In this document: positions 17,685-26,029 of the stretch, in pieces
How the letters are laid out: every line of letters starts with the position of its first letter
Position numbering within the stretch: position 1 is the first letter of the stretch
From: CAVVMA01 sp963830715
GTDB lineage: Bacteria > Desulfobacterota > Binatia > Binatales > Binataceae
NCBI GenBank assembly: GCA_963830715.1
Contig: CAWHNS010000024.1
Coordinates: forward strand, 248,001-312,000
DNA length: 64,000 nt
Direction: 5' to 3'
Program-made: the position numbers and the translations under genes
The notes under the pieces: model-generated
Database searches by the model: none
What the model saw: only the letters and a program-made list of their open reading frames with translations
What the model was told of the DNA's origin: nothing

Positions 17685-18398
17685 TCAGCGCGGGCCGTTT
17701 GTGCGCGCGTTGGCGCCGGTGCTATCGCGGACGCCGGCGCCCTTCGTGCCGAACCGGGCCAGCGATGCTTCCGAGCCGAGATGCTCGGCGAGAATCGCGT
17801 CCGCAGCGGCATCGTCGCCGCGCGCCAGGGATTCGCGCAACCGGGAGGCGGCAAGCGCGCGGAGTTTGCGCGCGCGCTCGCCGGAGTCGGCCTCGACCCC
17901 CATCAGGTGCATCCGGGCGCGGCGCAGCACTTCGAGCAGGCGCTCGTATTCGGGACCGAATTGCGGCTCCAATTCGCGGCGAATCCTGGCCGCGAGGGCC
18001 GGGCTTGCGCCGCTGGTGGAAATCGCGATTTGAAGGTTGCCCCTGCGAATTACCGCGGGAGCAATGAAAGAGCAGAGTTCCGGCTCGTCCGCGACATTGA
18101 TCTGAACCCCCAACTCTCTCGCCTCCGCAGCTAGCTCCCGCTGAAGAGCCCCGTCATCGGTCGCGCCATATGCCAGTTCGAATCCCGTCAAATCTCCGCG
18201 CTGGTAGCGGCGCGGGAGGTGGCGGATGCGGCCCCGTCGCGCGATTGCGGCCAACTCCGCGCCGAGCTCCGGACTGACAATGGTGACCGTCGCGCCGGCT
18301 TCGATCAAAGCTCGCACTCTGCGCGCGGCGACCTCGCCGCCGCCGACCACCAGGCACGGCTTGCCTCCCACGTCGAGGAATATCGGGATATAGCCCAT
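17685..18398 (-). CDS. Precorrin-2 dehydrogenase (siroheme synthase N-terminal domain)
   Basis: 237 residues from the ATG at 18396-18398, placed so that the protein starts MGYIPIFLDVGGKPCLVVGGGEVAARR in two adjacent pieces; the NAD-binding VVGGG loop lies at about residues 17-21. ATDDGALQRELAAEA and LCSFIAPAVIRRGNLQIAISTSG are CysG N-domain signatures. It oxidises precorrin-2 to sirohydrochlorin and may chelate iron to form siroheme. First gene of the operon. A longer open frame to 18728 is unsupported. A TATAAT box 19 bp before the ATG suggests the operon promoter. Names in use for this protein are CysG-N, SirC and Met8P. Confidence 0.9.
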   Translation of the reverse strand: MGYIPIFLDVGGKPCLVVGGGEVAARRVRALIEAGATVTIVSPELGAELAAIARRGRIRHLPRRYQRGDLTGFELAYGATDDGALQRELAAEARELGVQINVADEPELCSFIAPAVIRRGNLQIAISTSGASPALAARIRRELEPQFGPEYERLLEVLRRARMHLMGVEADSGERARKLRALAASRLRESLARGDDAAADAILAEHLGSEASLARFGTKGAGVRDSTGANARTNGPR

Positions 18399-18417
18399 GA
18401 GACCGAGAGAGGATTCT

Positions 18418-18423
18418 ATTATA
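18418..18423 (-). promoter_or_regulatory. Candidate -10 box of the tetrapyrrole operon
   Basis: A perfect TATAAT on the minus strand, 19 bp upstream of the precorrin-2 dehydrogenase ATG. The region about 17 bp further upstream has no good TTGACA match. The predicted leader would be only about 12 nt, and no ribosome binding site is visible. Confidence 0.4.
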
Positions 18424-18552
18424 TGGGCTGGCGCGGTACGAAGCCTCCAGAATCGCGCCGTCCGAAGGGCTGCGCGCAAGAGCCGGCAATAGGCCCATCG
18501 ATTGCATATCCAGACCCGGGAAGTGGCAGGATTGGCAGCAGAGGGGATGGAG

Positions 18553-18923
18553 ATGACAGAGGTGAGGCGCGCGATCAATCGCACGCGCGGCACAGTGCTA
18601 TGCGCGCGACTCGAGGCGGCGGCGGAGTCGTCGGCCGGGGCCGCGGGCTGCTGGGTCGCGATGGCTTGGAAGACGGGCAGGGGATGCTGTTTGACGCGGG
18701 TCGGTTCCAGCCCTTCATGTGGATGCACATGTTCTTCATGCGCTTCCCGATCGACATCGTGTTTCTCGACGCCGATGGCACAGTCCTCAGGATCGATCGC
18801 TCGCTCGGGCCGTGGCGGGTTTCCTCGGTAGTGGTAGGCGCGCGCCGGGCACTCGAGGTCGCGGCGGGCGCGGCGCTGTCCAGCGGCACGGAAGTCGGCG
18901 ATCGCATCGAGGTGCTCGCGTGA
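18553..18923 (+). CDS. DUF192 protein, one frame break
   Basis: About 123 residues. Starts at the ATG 18553-18555 behind an AGGGG ribosome binding site. RTRGTVLCARLEAA begins the domain; it then changes frame near 18640 in a GC-rich run and continues LLGRDGLEDGQGMLF, MFFMRFPIDIVFLDADG and LGPWR. These are the DUF192 core motifs, including the conserved M-R-F-P-I-D-V/I-V-F-L-D segment. The family is a small beta-barrel of unknown function, sometimes secreted. The frame break leaves the length one base short of a multiple of three, so an assembly indel is likely. It lies between the tetrapyrrole operon (divergent) and the pilin genes. Confidence 0.72.
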
Positions 18924-19012
18924 GGCTGATAGTCAAGGCGCGGCTTAGCGCGCGTTGAATCAAATCTTCCGCACGGCGCTATCGTTTACCTGAATCAGCT
19001 GTTGCAGGCCTG

Positions 19013-19074
19013 AAACTGTTCGTTGCAGCAGCGCCTACTTCAGCTAACTAGAAGTAGGTAAATCTTAACAGTTT
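19013..19074. repeat. Nested inverted repeats upstream of the pilin promoter element
   Basis: Outer arms AAACTGTT (19013-19020) and AACAGTTT (19067-19074) enclose inner arms CCTACTT (19034-19040) and AAGTAGG (19052-19058). Both pairs are perfect and nearly concentric. The element ends 16 bp before a -24/-12-like promoter. It may be an activator binding site or a stem-loop. The 18924-19315 stretch otherwise holds no gene that I can support. Confidence 0.5.
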
Positions 19075-19090
19075 GTGAGTATGCGCAGCA

Positions 19091-19106
19091 TGGCACAAGA
19101 CGTGCT
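19091..19106 (+). promoter_or_regulatory. Sigma-54-like -24/-12 promoter element upstream of flp pilins
   Basis: TGGCAC followed by GTGCT, with the GG and GC dinucleotides exactly 10 nt apart as sigma-54 requires; the second half deviates from TTGCT by one base. It lies about 210 bp upstream of the first flp gene, leaving a long leader. Sigma-54 control is an inference from one site. Confidence 0.4.
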
Positions 19107-19315
19107 GCACCGACCGGTATGCTCGGGCAAGACCGGACGCGCGGTCGCAGTCTCTGCGCCATCGGCGAGAACGGCAGGTCCGAGCGAGCGGCGAGAGAAC
19201 GGATTGAAAGGCGAATGAAGAATTCGAGGGCGCCTTGCGGCGATCCGGCGGTGACTATCGAGCGGTAAACACAGCCGATGGAGGCTGAACAATCAGACCG
19301 TAAAAGGAGAGCAGG

Positions 19316-19483
19316 ATGAACTTTTTCACCAAAGCATACGTTCGGATGACGGAGCGCAAGGGCCAGGCGATGACCGAGTACGCGCTGATCCTGTCGGCGG
19401 TCGCAGTGGTGGCGTTCCTTACCTACCAGTCGCTGGGCAACAAGATCGGCACGTTGCTGAACAACGTCATCGCGGATCTCTAA
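19316..19483 (+). CDS. Flp-family type IVb pilin, copy 1
   Basis: 55 residues. A short leader (MNFFTKAYVRMTERKG) precedes the prepilin cleavage motif G-QAMTEY, in which Glu and Tyr at mature positions 5 and 6 are the Flp signature. A hydrophobic helix (ALILSAVAVVAFLTY) follows. The protein is made as a prepilin, cleaved by a TadV-type peptidase and polymerised by the Tad machine. No TadV gene is in the window. A strong ribosome binding site (AAGGAG) stands before the ATG. Nearly identical to copy 2, differing mainly at residues 3-4. Too short for most gene-length cutoffs. Confidence 0.9.
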   Translation: MNFFTKAYVRMTERKGQAMTEYALILSAVAVVAFLTYQSLGNKIGTLLNNVIADL

Positions 19484-19527
19484 ACAAAGCTCCGCAGGAA
19501 TAACCATTCAGACCAGGAGTGACGCAA

Positions 19528-19695
19528 ATGAACTATCTCACCAAGGCTTATGTTCGGATGACGGAGCGCAAGGGACAGGCGATGACCGAGTATGCGCTGA
19601 TCCTGTCGGCGGTCGCAGTGGTGGCGTTCCTTACCTATCAGTCGCTGGGTAACAAGATCGGCACGCTGCTGAACAACGTCATCGCCGACCTCTAA
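19528..19695 (+). CDS. Flp-family type IVb pilin, copy 2
   Basis: 55 residues, differing from copy 1 essentially only at residues 3-4 (MNYLTK against MNFFTK). It has the same G-QAMTEY cleavage site and the same C-terminus NNVIADL. An AGGAG ribosome binding site precedes the ATG. The flanking DNA is less alike than the coding DNA, so the tandem copies are kept similar by recent duplication, gene conversion or selection. It lies 44 bp after copy 1 and should be co-transcribed. Confidence 0.9.
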   Translation: MNYLTKAYVRMTERKGQAMTEYALILSAVAVVAFLTYQSLGNKIGTLLNNVIADL

Positions 19696-19738
19696 AGGCC
19701 GATGACAGGTCGCTCCCGGAGCGGCTGAAATCGATGGT

Positions 19739-19771
19739 CCGGCGGCGGGAGAACAACCTCGCCGCCGCCGG
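19739..19771 (+). other. GC-rich hairpin between flp copies 2 and 3
   Basis: CCGGCGGCG (19739-19747) can pair with CGCCGCCGG (19763-19771) around a 15-nt loop. There is no T-tract, so it is more likely an mRNA-stabilising or partial attenuation structure than a full terminator. Such structures often keep pilin mRNA in excess over downstream assembly genes. Confidence 0.45.
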
Positions 19772-19799
19772 GCAGCAGGACGTGCGAAGGCACAGAGCA

Positions 19800-19967
19800 A
19801 TGAAATATGCGGCGAGGCATTGGGCACGTCTTCGGCAAGCGCGCGGTCAGAGCATGGCCGAGTATGCGCTGGTGATCGCGGGCGTAGCGATTGTCGCTCT
19901 GTTCACCGGCTATCAGCAGATTGGAACATTCATTGTCGCGACCCTCAACAAGATAATCGGATTCTGA
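19800..19967 (+). CDS. Divergent Flp-family pilin-like protein, copy 3
   Basis: 55 residues, exactly the length of the other two pilins but with a different leader (MKYAARHWARLRQARG) and core. It keeps G-QSMAEY, the Flp cleavage and Glu-Tyr motif, followed by ALVIAGVAIVALFTGYQQIG. I chose the ATG at 19800-19802 because it puts the cleavage Gly at the family position; an upstream ATG (19734) would add 22 basic residues. It may be a minor pilin. Confidence 0.85.
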   Translation: MKYAARHWARLRQARGQSMAEYALVIAGVAIVALFTGYQQIGTFIVATLNKIIGF

Positions 19968-20363
19968 CGATGGCAGGTATCGTGTTCTGACGCCGAAAGT
20001 TGCCAGCACCTGGGCGAGGACGGCGGGGTGGGTGATGGTGGATCGTAAATTGGGTTCCGAACGGGAGGCCGGTTGGCGCGCGGAGCCGAAGCTCCGCACG
20101 GCAACGGGCCGGAACCGCTTGCGGAGAGGCGATCGTCGGGTTCGTCCCGGACCCGGCGGCGGGCACTTCCTTCCGCAGCGTAAATCGAGGCCGAATTTAC
20201 TGCCGGGCCGCAGCTTTTCGAGTTGTGCCGCCCGACCGGCAGGCGGATCGCGCGCAGAAAAAGACTCCGACGGGTAGCGAGCAGCCTGCCGGCTCGGCAG
20301 GCGACCGGAGGGTGAGCGAGGGGGCCAACGGGGTGACCGAGAGGGCCAACGGGAGGAAGACAA
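19968..20363 (+). other. 396-bp leader between pilins and cpaB, with hairpin and tandem repeat
   Basis: No gene is supported. A perfect hairpin (GCCTGCCG at 20284-20291, CGGCAGGC at 20295-20302, 3-nt loop) is followed by two tandem 21-bp units (20310-20330 and 20331-20351) that match at 19 positions. These end next to the cpaB ribosome binding site (GGAGGAAG). The hairpin has no T-run. A 3' processing site or internal promoter for the assembly genes could lie here, but I see no convincing promoter boxes. Confidence 0.5.
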
Positions 20364-21431
20364 ATGAAACGACCTGTAGCATTCGTGGTGCTGGCGGGAG
20401 TCGCCGCGCTGCTGGCTTCGGTGCTGGTTTACTCGGCGCTGAAAAAGCGCGAAGCCGAAGTCCAGGAGGCGAAGCTGACCACCGTCGAGCTGGTGGTCGC
20501 GGCGCACGATTTGCCGCTCGGCGCCAAGATCGATCCCACCGCGGTCAAGATGGTGCGCTGGTCGCGCGACAGCGTGCCGCCCGGATCTTTCACCGACATC
20601 GGCCCCGTTCTCAACGCCTTCGTCAAAGGTGCAATAGTCGAGAACGAGCCGCTGGTCGGTACCAAGCTCTTCATGGGTGAGAAAACCGCCGGCGTCATGC
20701 CGCTTCTGATCCCGCCCGGGATGCGCGCCATGTCGGTGCCGGTTGACGAGGTCAGCGATATCGCGGGCTTCGTGATGCCGCACGCCAGGGTCGACATCCT
20801 GGTGGCGCTGTCCAGCACCGGTGGGACCACTCAGAAATCGTTTTCCAAGGTGGTCCTGCAGAACGTGGAGGTCCTGGCGGTGGCCCAGGAGATCGAGGGC
20901 AAGCGCGACGAGCCGGAGGTCGCCAAGGTCGTGACCGTGCTCGTGACTCCCCAGGATGCCGAAAAGCTGGCCCTGGCGACCCACGAGGGAACCCTTCGTC
21001 TGGCGATGCGCAACTACAACGACGACAAAATCGTGATGACGGCCGGCTCCGATGTGGAAGGGATGCTCCGTTCCTTCAGCTCCGTGCCGGTGATGGCGCA
21101 GCAGCCGCTCGACGGCCATATGGCGCTGGCCGTCCACGTTAAGCCCCAGGTCCAAATCGAGATCATGCGCGACGGAAAGACCCGCCAGTCAGTGCGGTTC
21201 GTTAGAGAGGCCGCGCTCGGACCGGCTTCACTAAAGGGAAACCCGCGCATAGGCGCGAACCCGCGGGCCGAAGATACGTTCTCGGAGGTCGAGTCGCCTG
21301 ACGGCGCCGACGGGAGTCCAGTGGGCGCGGTGCCGGGCAAACCCGAGTCGCCCGAGGCGGACGCCAACCCCGCTCACAACGATGGAGCCGCGGCTTTCGG
21401 ACCCAACTCCAAGACCGTCAACGTGCCGTGA
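20364..21431 (+). CDS. cpaB: Tad pilus assembly protein CpaB/RcpC
   Basis: 355 residues. A single N-terminal TM helix (VAFVVLAGVAALLASVLVY) leads to a periplasmic SAF domain (VVAAHDLPLGAKIDPTAVK, about residues 47-66). The RcpC/CpaB domain (MRAMSVPVDEVSDIAGFVMP, VDILVAL) follows. A low-complexity Pro/Gly/Asp-rich tail covers roughly the last 60 residues. CpaB/RcpC sits in the periplasm and contacts the secretin CpaC. A strong GGAGGAAG ribosome binding site precedes it. It comes first in the plus-strand assembly operon, ahead of cpaC. Confidence 0.92.
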   Translation: MKRPVAFVVLAGVAALLASVLVYSALKKREAEVQEAKLTTVELVVAAHDLPLGAKIDPTAVKMVRWSRDSVPPGSFTDIGPVLNAFVKGAIVENEPLVGTKLFMGEKTAGVMPLLIPPGMRAMSVPVDEVSDIAGFVMPHARVDILVALSSTGGTTQKSFSKVVLQNVEVLAVAQEIEGKRDEPEVAKVVTVLVTPQDAEKLALATHEGTLRLAMRNYNDDKIVMTAGSDVEGMLRSFSSVPVMAQQPLDGHMALAVHVKPQVQIEIMRDGKTRQSVRFVREAALGPASLKGNPRIGANPRAEDTFSEVESPDGADGSPVGAVPGKPESPEADANPAHNDGAAAFGPNSKTVNVP

Positions 21432-21462
21432 GGCGGTGCGGATGAAGACGAGGAAGATGACA

Positions 21463-23359
21463 ATGAAATCACGACGTGAATGGTGCCGGTTAGCAGCGTG
21501 GATGATGGCCGCAGGCATGCTGGTGCTGCAAGCGCGACTCGCAAACGCCTCCGACGTCCCCGACATCGCCTCGGTCACAATCGTCCGCGGCGGCAGCTAC
21601 CTGATTAAAGGCGTGGCAGCCGACAGCTCGCCCGAGGTGAAGTCGATCGACAATCCTCACGCGCTGATCGTGAACAAGCAGCCCGACGGCAGCGTGATGG
21701 TGCTCGGAGCCGACGCCGGAAGCGAGTCGGTGACGGTCAAGATGGCCAACGGCGGAAGCTCGATTTACAAGGTGACTGTCCGGTCCGTCTCGAATCCCCA
21801 TGATCCGCTAACTCCGTCGTCAGCCCCGGCCGCGATTGGCGATAGCGGACCGCTGCCCGGTAAGACGGGCGCGCCGCTCGACTCAGGCGCCGGACCGATG
21901 GATTCGTCAGCCGCAGGCAGCATCGGCAAAGCTCCCGCAGATACGGGTTCGACCACGACGCCGGGCGAGCGCCCGGAAGTCGTAATCAGCAATCCCCCGG
22001 CGCCGAAACCGGGCGATGCTCCCGTCGCAACAGCAGCCGCTCCGCCGCCGGCATCGGGATCATCCAATACCGGCAATTCTTCGAACCCGATGGGACTCTC
22101 ATCGTCCAATCCACTGGCGCCAAGCCAGGCGGCCTCCGCGACTTCCGATGATCGCGCGCAGAAGATTGCGACCGATCCGGGAATCGGGGTCAGCGGAGAG
22201 GCGAGCGATGCGGCAGTGGGCGTCAGCCACTATCTGCCCGACGACGCGATCACGATGATGTTCGGCACGTCGAAGGCTTTCGACTTTCCCGCGCGGATCA
22301 AGCGGGTCTCGATCGCCGACAGCGCGATTGCCGACTTGCAGGTCATCAATCCCCATCAGTTGATGCTCATTGGGCACAAGCCCGGCTTCACAACGCTGGC
22401 GGTGTGGGACAGCCAGGGCCATTACGAGGAGCGCCAGGTCAGAGTCGAGCAGACCGGCCATCAACAGGTGATGCTGAACTGCATAGTGGCCGAGGTGAAT
22501 CGCAGCAGGATCGAAAATCAGGGAATCAACCTGTCGGGTGCGATACCCGTTCAAGCGGTCAGGCGTCTCGCTGGTGGGATTGCCGGGCTCGGTCGCGACG
22601 CCCTACACCGCAAGCAGCCAGCTCTCGTCGTCGGGTTCGAACGGGATGACCAGCGGCGGAATTCTGCCATTCGGCGACCAACTGATTCCGCTGTTGCTGT
22701 CGACCAATCTGACCTACGGACTCACCTATGATGTGGGCAACAACTGCTGGGACACGTCCTTCTTCCAGTTCCTCGAGCAGCATCAACTGGGCAGGATTCT
22801 GGCCGAGCCACATCTGGTAGCAAATTCCGGTCAGGAGGCGAAATTCCTGGAAGGCGGCGAGATTCCAATCGTCATCGCGCAGGCGCTGAACACCAGCGTG
22901 GTCTTCAAGCAATATGGCACGACGGTGGTCTTCATCCCCACCGTGGTGGGAAAGAGCGACATCGAGCTGGTGGTTAAGCCGTCGGTCTCGAAGCCGGATT
23001 TCTCGCAGGGCGTGCAACTGTTCGGATTCACAGTTCCGGCCTTCGTCACGCGGAGCGCCGAAACCGTGGTCAGGATGAAGGACAATCAGACCCTGGTGAT
23101 CGCGGGACTGATTCAGCACGAGCGGACGCAGACCGTGAACAAGGTCCCCTACCTGGGCGATCTTCCCTTCGCGGGGGCATTTTTCAGAACCACCGAATAT
23201 GACGACACCAAGACCGAACTGGTTATCGCCGTTACGCCGCAGATCGTGGGGCCAGTGCGGCCGGGGTCGGAACTCAAATACCCCAGCGAGATGCTGACCG
23301 CGCAGGACGTCAAGACTACCCGCCTGGCCGAGCCGGACGTGAGCAGGCCGCGCTTCTAG
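21463..23359 (+). CDS. cpaC: Tad pilus secretin CpaC/RcpA, one frame break
   Basis: Outer-membrane channel for the Flp pilus, about 631 residues. I chose the ATG at 21463 behind GAGGAAG; ATG 21442 is an alternative. A signal peptide (LAAWMMAAGMLVLQARLANA) is followed by a first beta domain (IASVTIVRGGSYLI) and a Pro/Ser/Gly-rich linker of about 90 residues. A pilus secretin N-domain (AFDFPARIKRVSIADSAIAD, INPHQLMLIGHKPG) comes next. The frame changes near 22555 (one extra base), after NLSGAIP. The secretin domain then runs in the next frame: ILAEPHLVANSGQEAKFLEG, VPYLGDLPFAGAFFR and ELVIAVTPQIV. The duplicated N-terminal beta domain with a long linker is unusual in length. Confidence 0.9.
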
Positions 23360-23396
23360 GCTGTCGCGGGGGCAAAGGGTGCGAGGAGGGAAGCCC

Positions 23397-24647
23397 GTGC
23401 TGAGTACAAAGACCGAGGAGCGACGCGGAGCGCTGCGAGTCCTGCTGGTTGGCGAAGATGAGTCGCGGCGGGCCGAGATTAAGCGCGCGCTCGTCGCGCT
23501 GCCCGATCCCCAGCTCGAGGTGTTGGAGTCCTCGCCGCGTGCTTCGAGCGCCGGCAATGGCGGAGCTCCTGCCGACGTCGAGATGGTGGTTTTCAACGGG
23601 GAAGAGGAGTTGCCGCTTGATTACCTTCAAAGTCGGGCCGCACAGGCGCCTCGCCCGATATTGTTCGCGCTGCTCGCAGAGCGTGCGCCGAATCTGATGC
23701 GGCGCGTGCTGCGGGCCGGCGCCGATGAGCTCCTGTTTCTGCCGCTCGACAACGGCGACGCGACCCGCGCGCTGCTCAAGATAAGCGAGGCGCGCCGGCG
23801 CGCCGAGCGCCAGGCCGGCGGGGTCATCATTTCGATGGTGAGCACCGTCGGGGGCGTCGGAGTGACTTCCCTGGCCGCAAACCTGGGGCTGGCCGCGCGC
23901 CACTCGCACGACAAGCGGGTTGGGCTGCTGGACCTCGACCTCCAGTCCGGTGGGCTCTCCATCTACCTGAATGTGGAGCCTGCCCGCTCGATCATGGATG
24001 TCGCCGACCCTGAAAAGAAGCTCGACTCGATTCAACTCGAATCCGCGCTCACCAAGCACGCCTCCGGGATGTACCTGCTCGCTGCGCCGAAGCGGATCGA
24101 GGACAGCGAAATGATCTCCGACGTGACCGCAGGCGCGGTGCTCGATCTGATGCGCCAGTTGTTCGACGTGGTGGTCGTCGATTGCGGCAGTCACGTCAAC
24201 GCCACGACCGTGGCCGCCTGGGAGCGCTCGGATCGGCTGCTTTACGTGATCGATCAGTCGATCGCGGCGGCGCGATGCGCCTGGCGATTCCTGGAGCTGT
24301 TCGGGCGGCTCGGGCTCAACAGCGTAGAGCCGGCCTTCGTGCTGAGCCGTTACAGCTCTCAGCATCCGATAACCGAAGCGCAGCTCGCCAACACCCTGGG
24401 CCGGCCGCTGTTCGCCAAGATCCCGCGCGACGACAAGGCGATCGAGCGCGTCCAGCTGAAGGGCCAGGATTTATTCGAGGTGTTGCCGAACTCCCCGCTG
24501 GCCCGGGCGGTGGACGAGCTGGCGCTAAGGCTTGCGTCTCCCAGCCGCATCGCGGCGACCGATCAGGCCACCGGAAGCCGGCTCCTGTCGCGGCTGCGCG
24601 AGGCCCTCGGCGCGTCGCGCGGGCGTGAGGCGTCGGCCAAGGCCTGA
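23397..24647 (+). CDS. tadZ: Tad pilus localisation ATPase-like protein TadZ/CpaE
   Basis: 416 residues from a GTG at 23397 behind GAGGAGGG; a GTG at 23379 is upstream. The N-terminal third is an atypical receiver-like domain (VLLVGEDESRRAEIKRAL). The rest is a MinD/ParA fold with a deviant Walker A: GGVGVTSLA replaces GGVGKTT, so the ATP-binding Lys is missing, as is common in TadZ/CpaE. LLDLDLQSGG and VVVDCGSHV are the switch regions. The protein is thought to position the pilus machine at the pole. Next gene tadA starts 4 bp after its stop. Confidence 0.92.
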   Translation: MLSTKTEERRGALRVLLVGEDESRRAEIKRALVALPDPQLEVLESSPRASSAGNGGAPADVEMVVFNGEEELPLDYLQSRAAQAPRPILFALLAERAPNLMRRVLRAGADELLFLPLDNGDATRALLKISEARRRAERQAGGVIISMVSTVGGVGVTSLAANLGLAARHSHDKRVGLLDLDLQSGGLSIYLNVEPARSIMDVADPEKKLDSIQLESALTKHASGMYLLAAPKRIEDSEMISDVTAGAVLDLMRQLFDVVVVDCGSHVNATTVAAWERSDRLLYVIDQSIAAARCAWRFLELFGRLGLNSVEPAFVLSRYSSQHPITEAQLANTLGRPLFAKIPRDDKAIERVQLKGQDLFEVLPNSPLARAVDELALRLASPSRIAATDQATGSRLLSRLREALGASRGREASAKA

Positions 24648-24650
24648 GCG

Positions 24651-26018
24651 ATGAAACTGGTCGATCGGATATCGAACAACGGTGCCGCCGGAACTCCCGC
24701 CATTCAGCGCTCGCTCGGCGCGCCCAAGCGGGTGCAGAAAGACGCGATGGCGGAGGGGTTTCGCCAGCTCAAGCTCGATGTCCACAACCGCCTGTTCGAA
24801 ACCCTCGACGTGGCGAAGCTCGAGGCCCTCGACCCGACCGTGGCCTCCTCCAAGATCGGCGCGGCGATCAACGAATTGCTCAACGCCGAAGGGCGCCTGC
24901 TCACGGATCTCGATCGAAGCCGCCTGGTCGAGGAAATAAAGAACGAACTGCTGGGGCTCGGGCCGCTCGAACCGCTGCTGTGGGACGACGAAATCACCGA
25001 CATCCTGGTCAACGGCCACAATCACGTCTACGTCGAGCGGGCCGGCAAGCTTCACCGGACCGACGTGTCGTTCCAGGACGACGCGCACCTGTTGCTGATC
25101 ATCGATCGGATTGTGTCGCAGGTCGGCCGGCGGGTGGATGAATCGTCGCCGATGGTGGACGCGCGGCTGCCCGACGGATCGCGCATCAACGCGATCATCC
25201 CGCCGCTCGCGATCGACGGGCCCTCGCTCTCGATCCGACGTTTCGGCCGCAAGCGCTACACGATCGAGGACCTGATTTCGAAGGACAGCATCACCAGTGA
25301 GATGGTCGAATTCCTGAAAGCCGCCGTGCGCGCCCGGCTCAACACCCTGGTGGTGGGCGGCACCGGCTCGGGCAAGACTACCATGCTCAATTGCCTCTCG
25401 AGCTTCATCCCGGAGGACGAGCGGATCGTCACGATCGAAGACTCCGCCGAGCTTTCACTTCAGCAGCCTCACGTAGTCAGACTCGAGACCCGGCCGCCCA
25501 ACGTCGAAGGCAAAGGTGAAGTCACGCAGCGCGACCTGGTCAAGAACTCGCTGCGCATGCGCCCTGACCGAATCGTGGTCGGCGAAGTCCGCGGCTCGGA
25601 AGTGATCGACATGCTCCAGGCGATGTCAACCGGCCACGACGGCTCGATCGCCACCATCCACGCCAACAGCCCGCGCGAGTCGCTGGGCCGGCTCGAGATG
25701 ATGATGCTGCTGGCGGGATACTCGATTCCGCAGCGCGCGATGCGCCAGCAGGTCGCTTCGGCCCTCAATATCGTCGTGCACGTCAGCCGGCTTTCCGATG
25801 GATCGCGCAAGTGCATGAAGATCTCCGAGATCAGCGGCATGGAAGGCGACGTCGTGATGATGCAGGACCTCTTCGAGTTCGTACGCAGTGGAGTCAACTA
25901 CACCGGCAAAGTAGTAGGCAAGTACCGGGCAACTGGTATTCGCTCGGTATACGCACAACGGATCGAAGCCGCCGGATTCCGGCTCGATTCCCAGCTCTTC
26001 CACAATGCCAGCGAGTAG
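24651..26018 (+). CDS. tadA: Tad pilus assembly ATPase TadA/CpaF
   Basis: 455 residues. Hexameric secretion ATPase of the CpaF type that powers Flp pilus extension and probably retraction. Walker A GGTGSGKTT lies at about residue 235, the Asp box is ERIVTIEDSAEL, Walker B is RIVVGEVRG, and the His box is SIATIHANS. The N-terminal helical part (residues 1-110) leads into the CpaF core ITDILVNGHNHVYVERAGKL. The gene starts right after tadZ and overlaps nothing. Full length and intact. Confidence 0.95.
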   Translation: MKLVDRISNNGAAGTPAIQRSLGAPKRVQKDAMAEGFRQLKLDVHNRLFETLDVAKLEALDPTVASSKIGAAINELLNAEGRLLTDLDRSRLVEEIKNELLGLGPLEPLLWDDEITDILVNGHNHVYVERAGKLHRTDVSFQDDAHLLLIIDRIVSQVGRRVDESSPMVDARLPDGSRINAIIPPLAIDGPSLSIRRFGRKRYTIEDLISKDSITSEMVEFLKAAVRARLNTLVVGGTGSGKTTMLNCLSSFIPEDERIVTIEDSAELSLQQPHVVRLETRPPNVEGKGEVTQRDLVKNSLRMRPDRIVVGEVRGSEVIDMLQAMSTGHDGSIATIHANSPRESLGRLEMMMLLAGYSIPQRAMRQQVASALNIVVHVSRLSDGSRKCMKISEISGMEGDVVMMQDLFEFVRSGVNYTGKVVGKYRATGIRSVYAQRIEAAGFRLDSQLFHNASE

Positions 26019-26029
26019 GACCGCCGATT

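Noticed and set aside
14950..18033. Plus-strand open frame of 1027 codons
   Set aside because: It is antisense to hemC, hemA, ccsA and the precorrin-2 dehydrogenase, which all have clear family motifs; composition is Arg/Gln-rich as in GC-rich shadow frames.
19971..19990. Second sigma-54-like site after flp copy 3 (TGGCAG ... TGTTC)
   Set aside because: The GC dinucleotide required at -12 is GT here, and there is no supporting upstream element.
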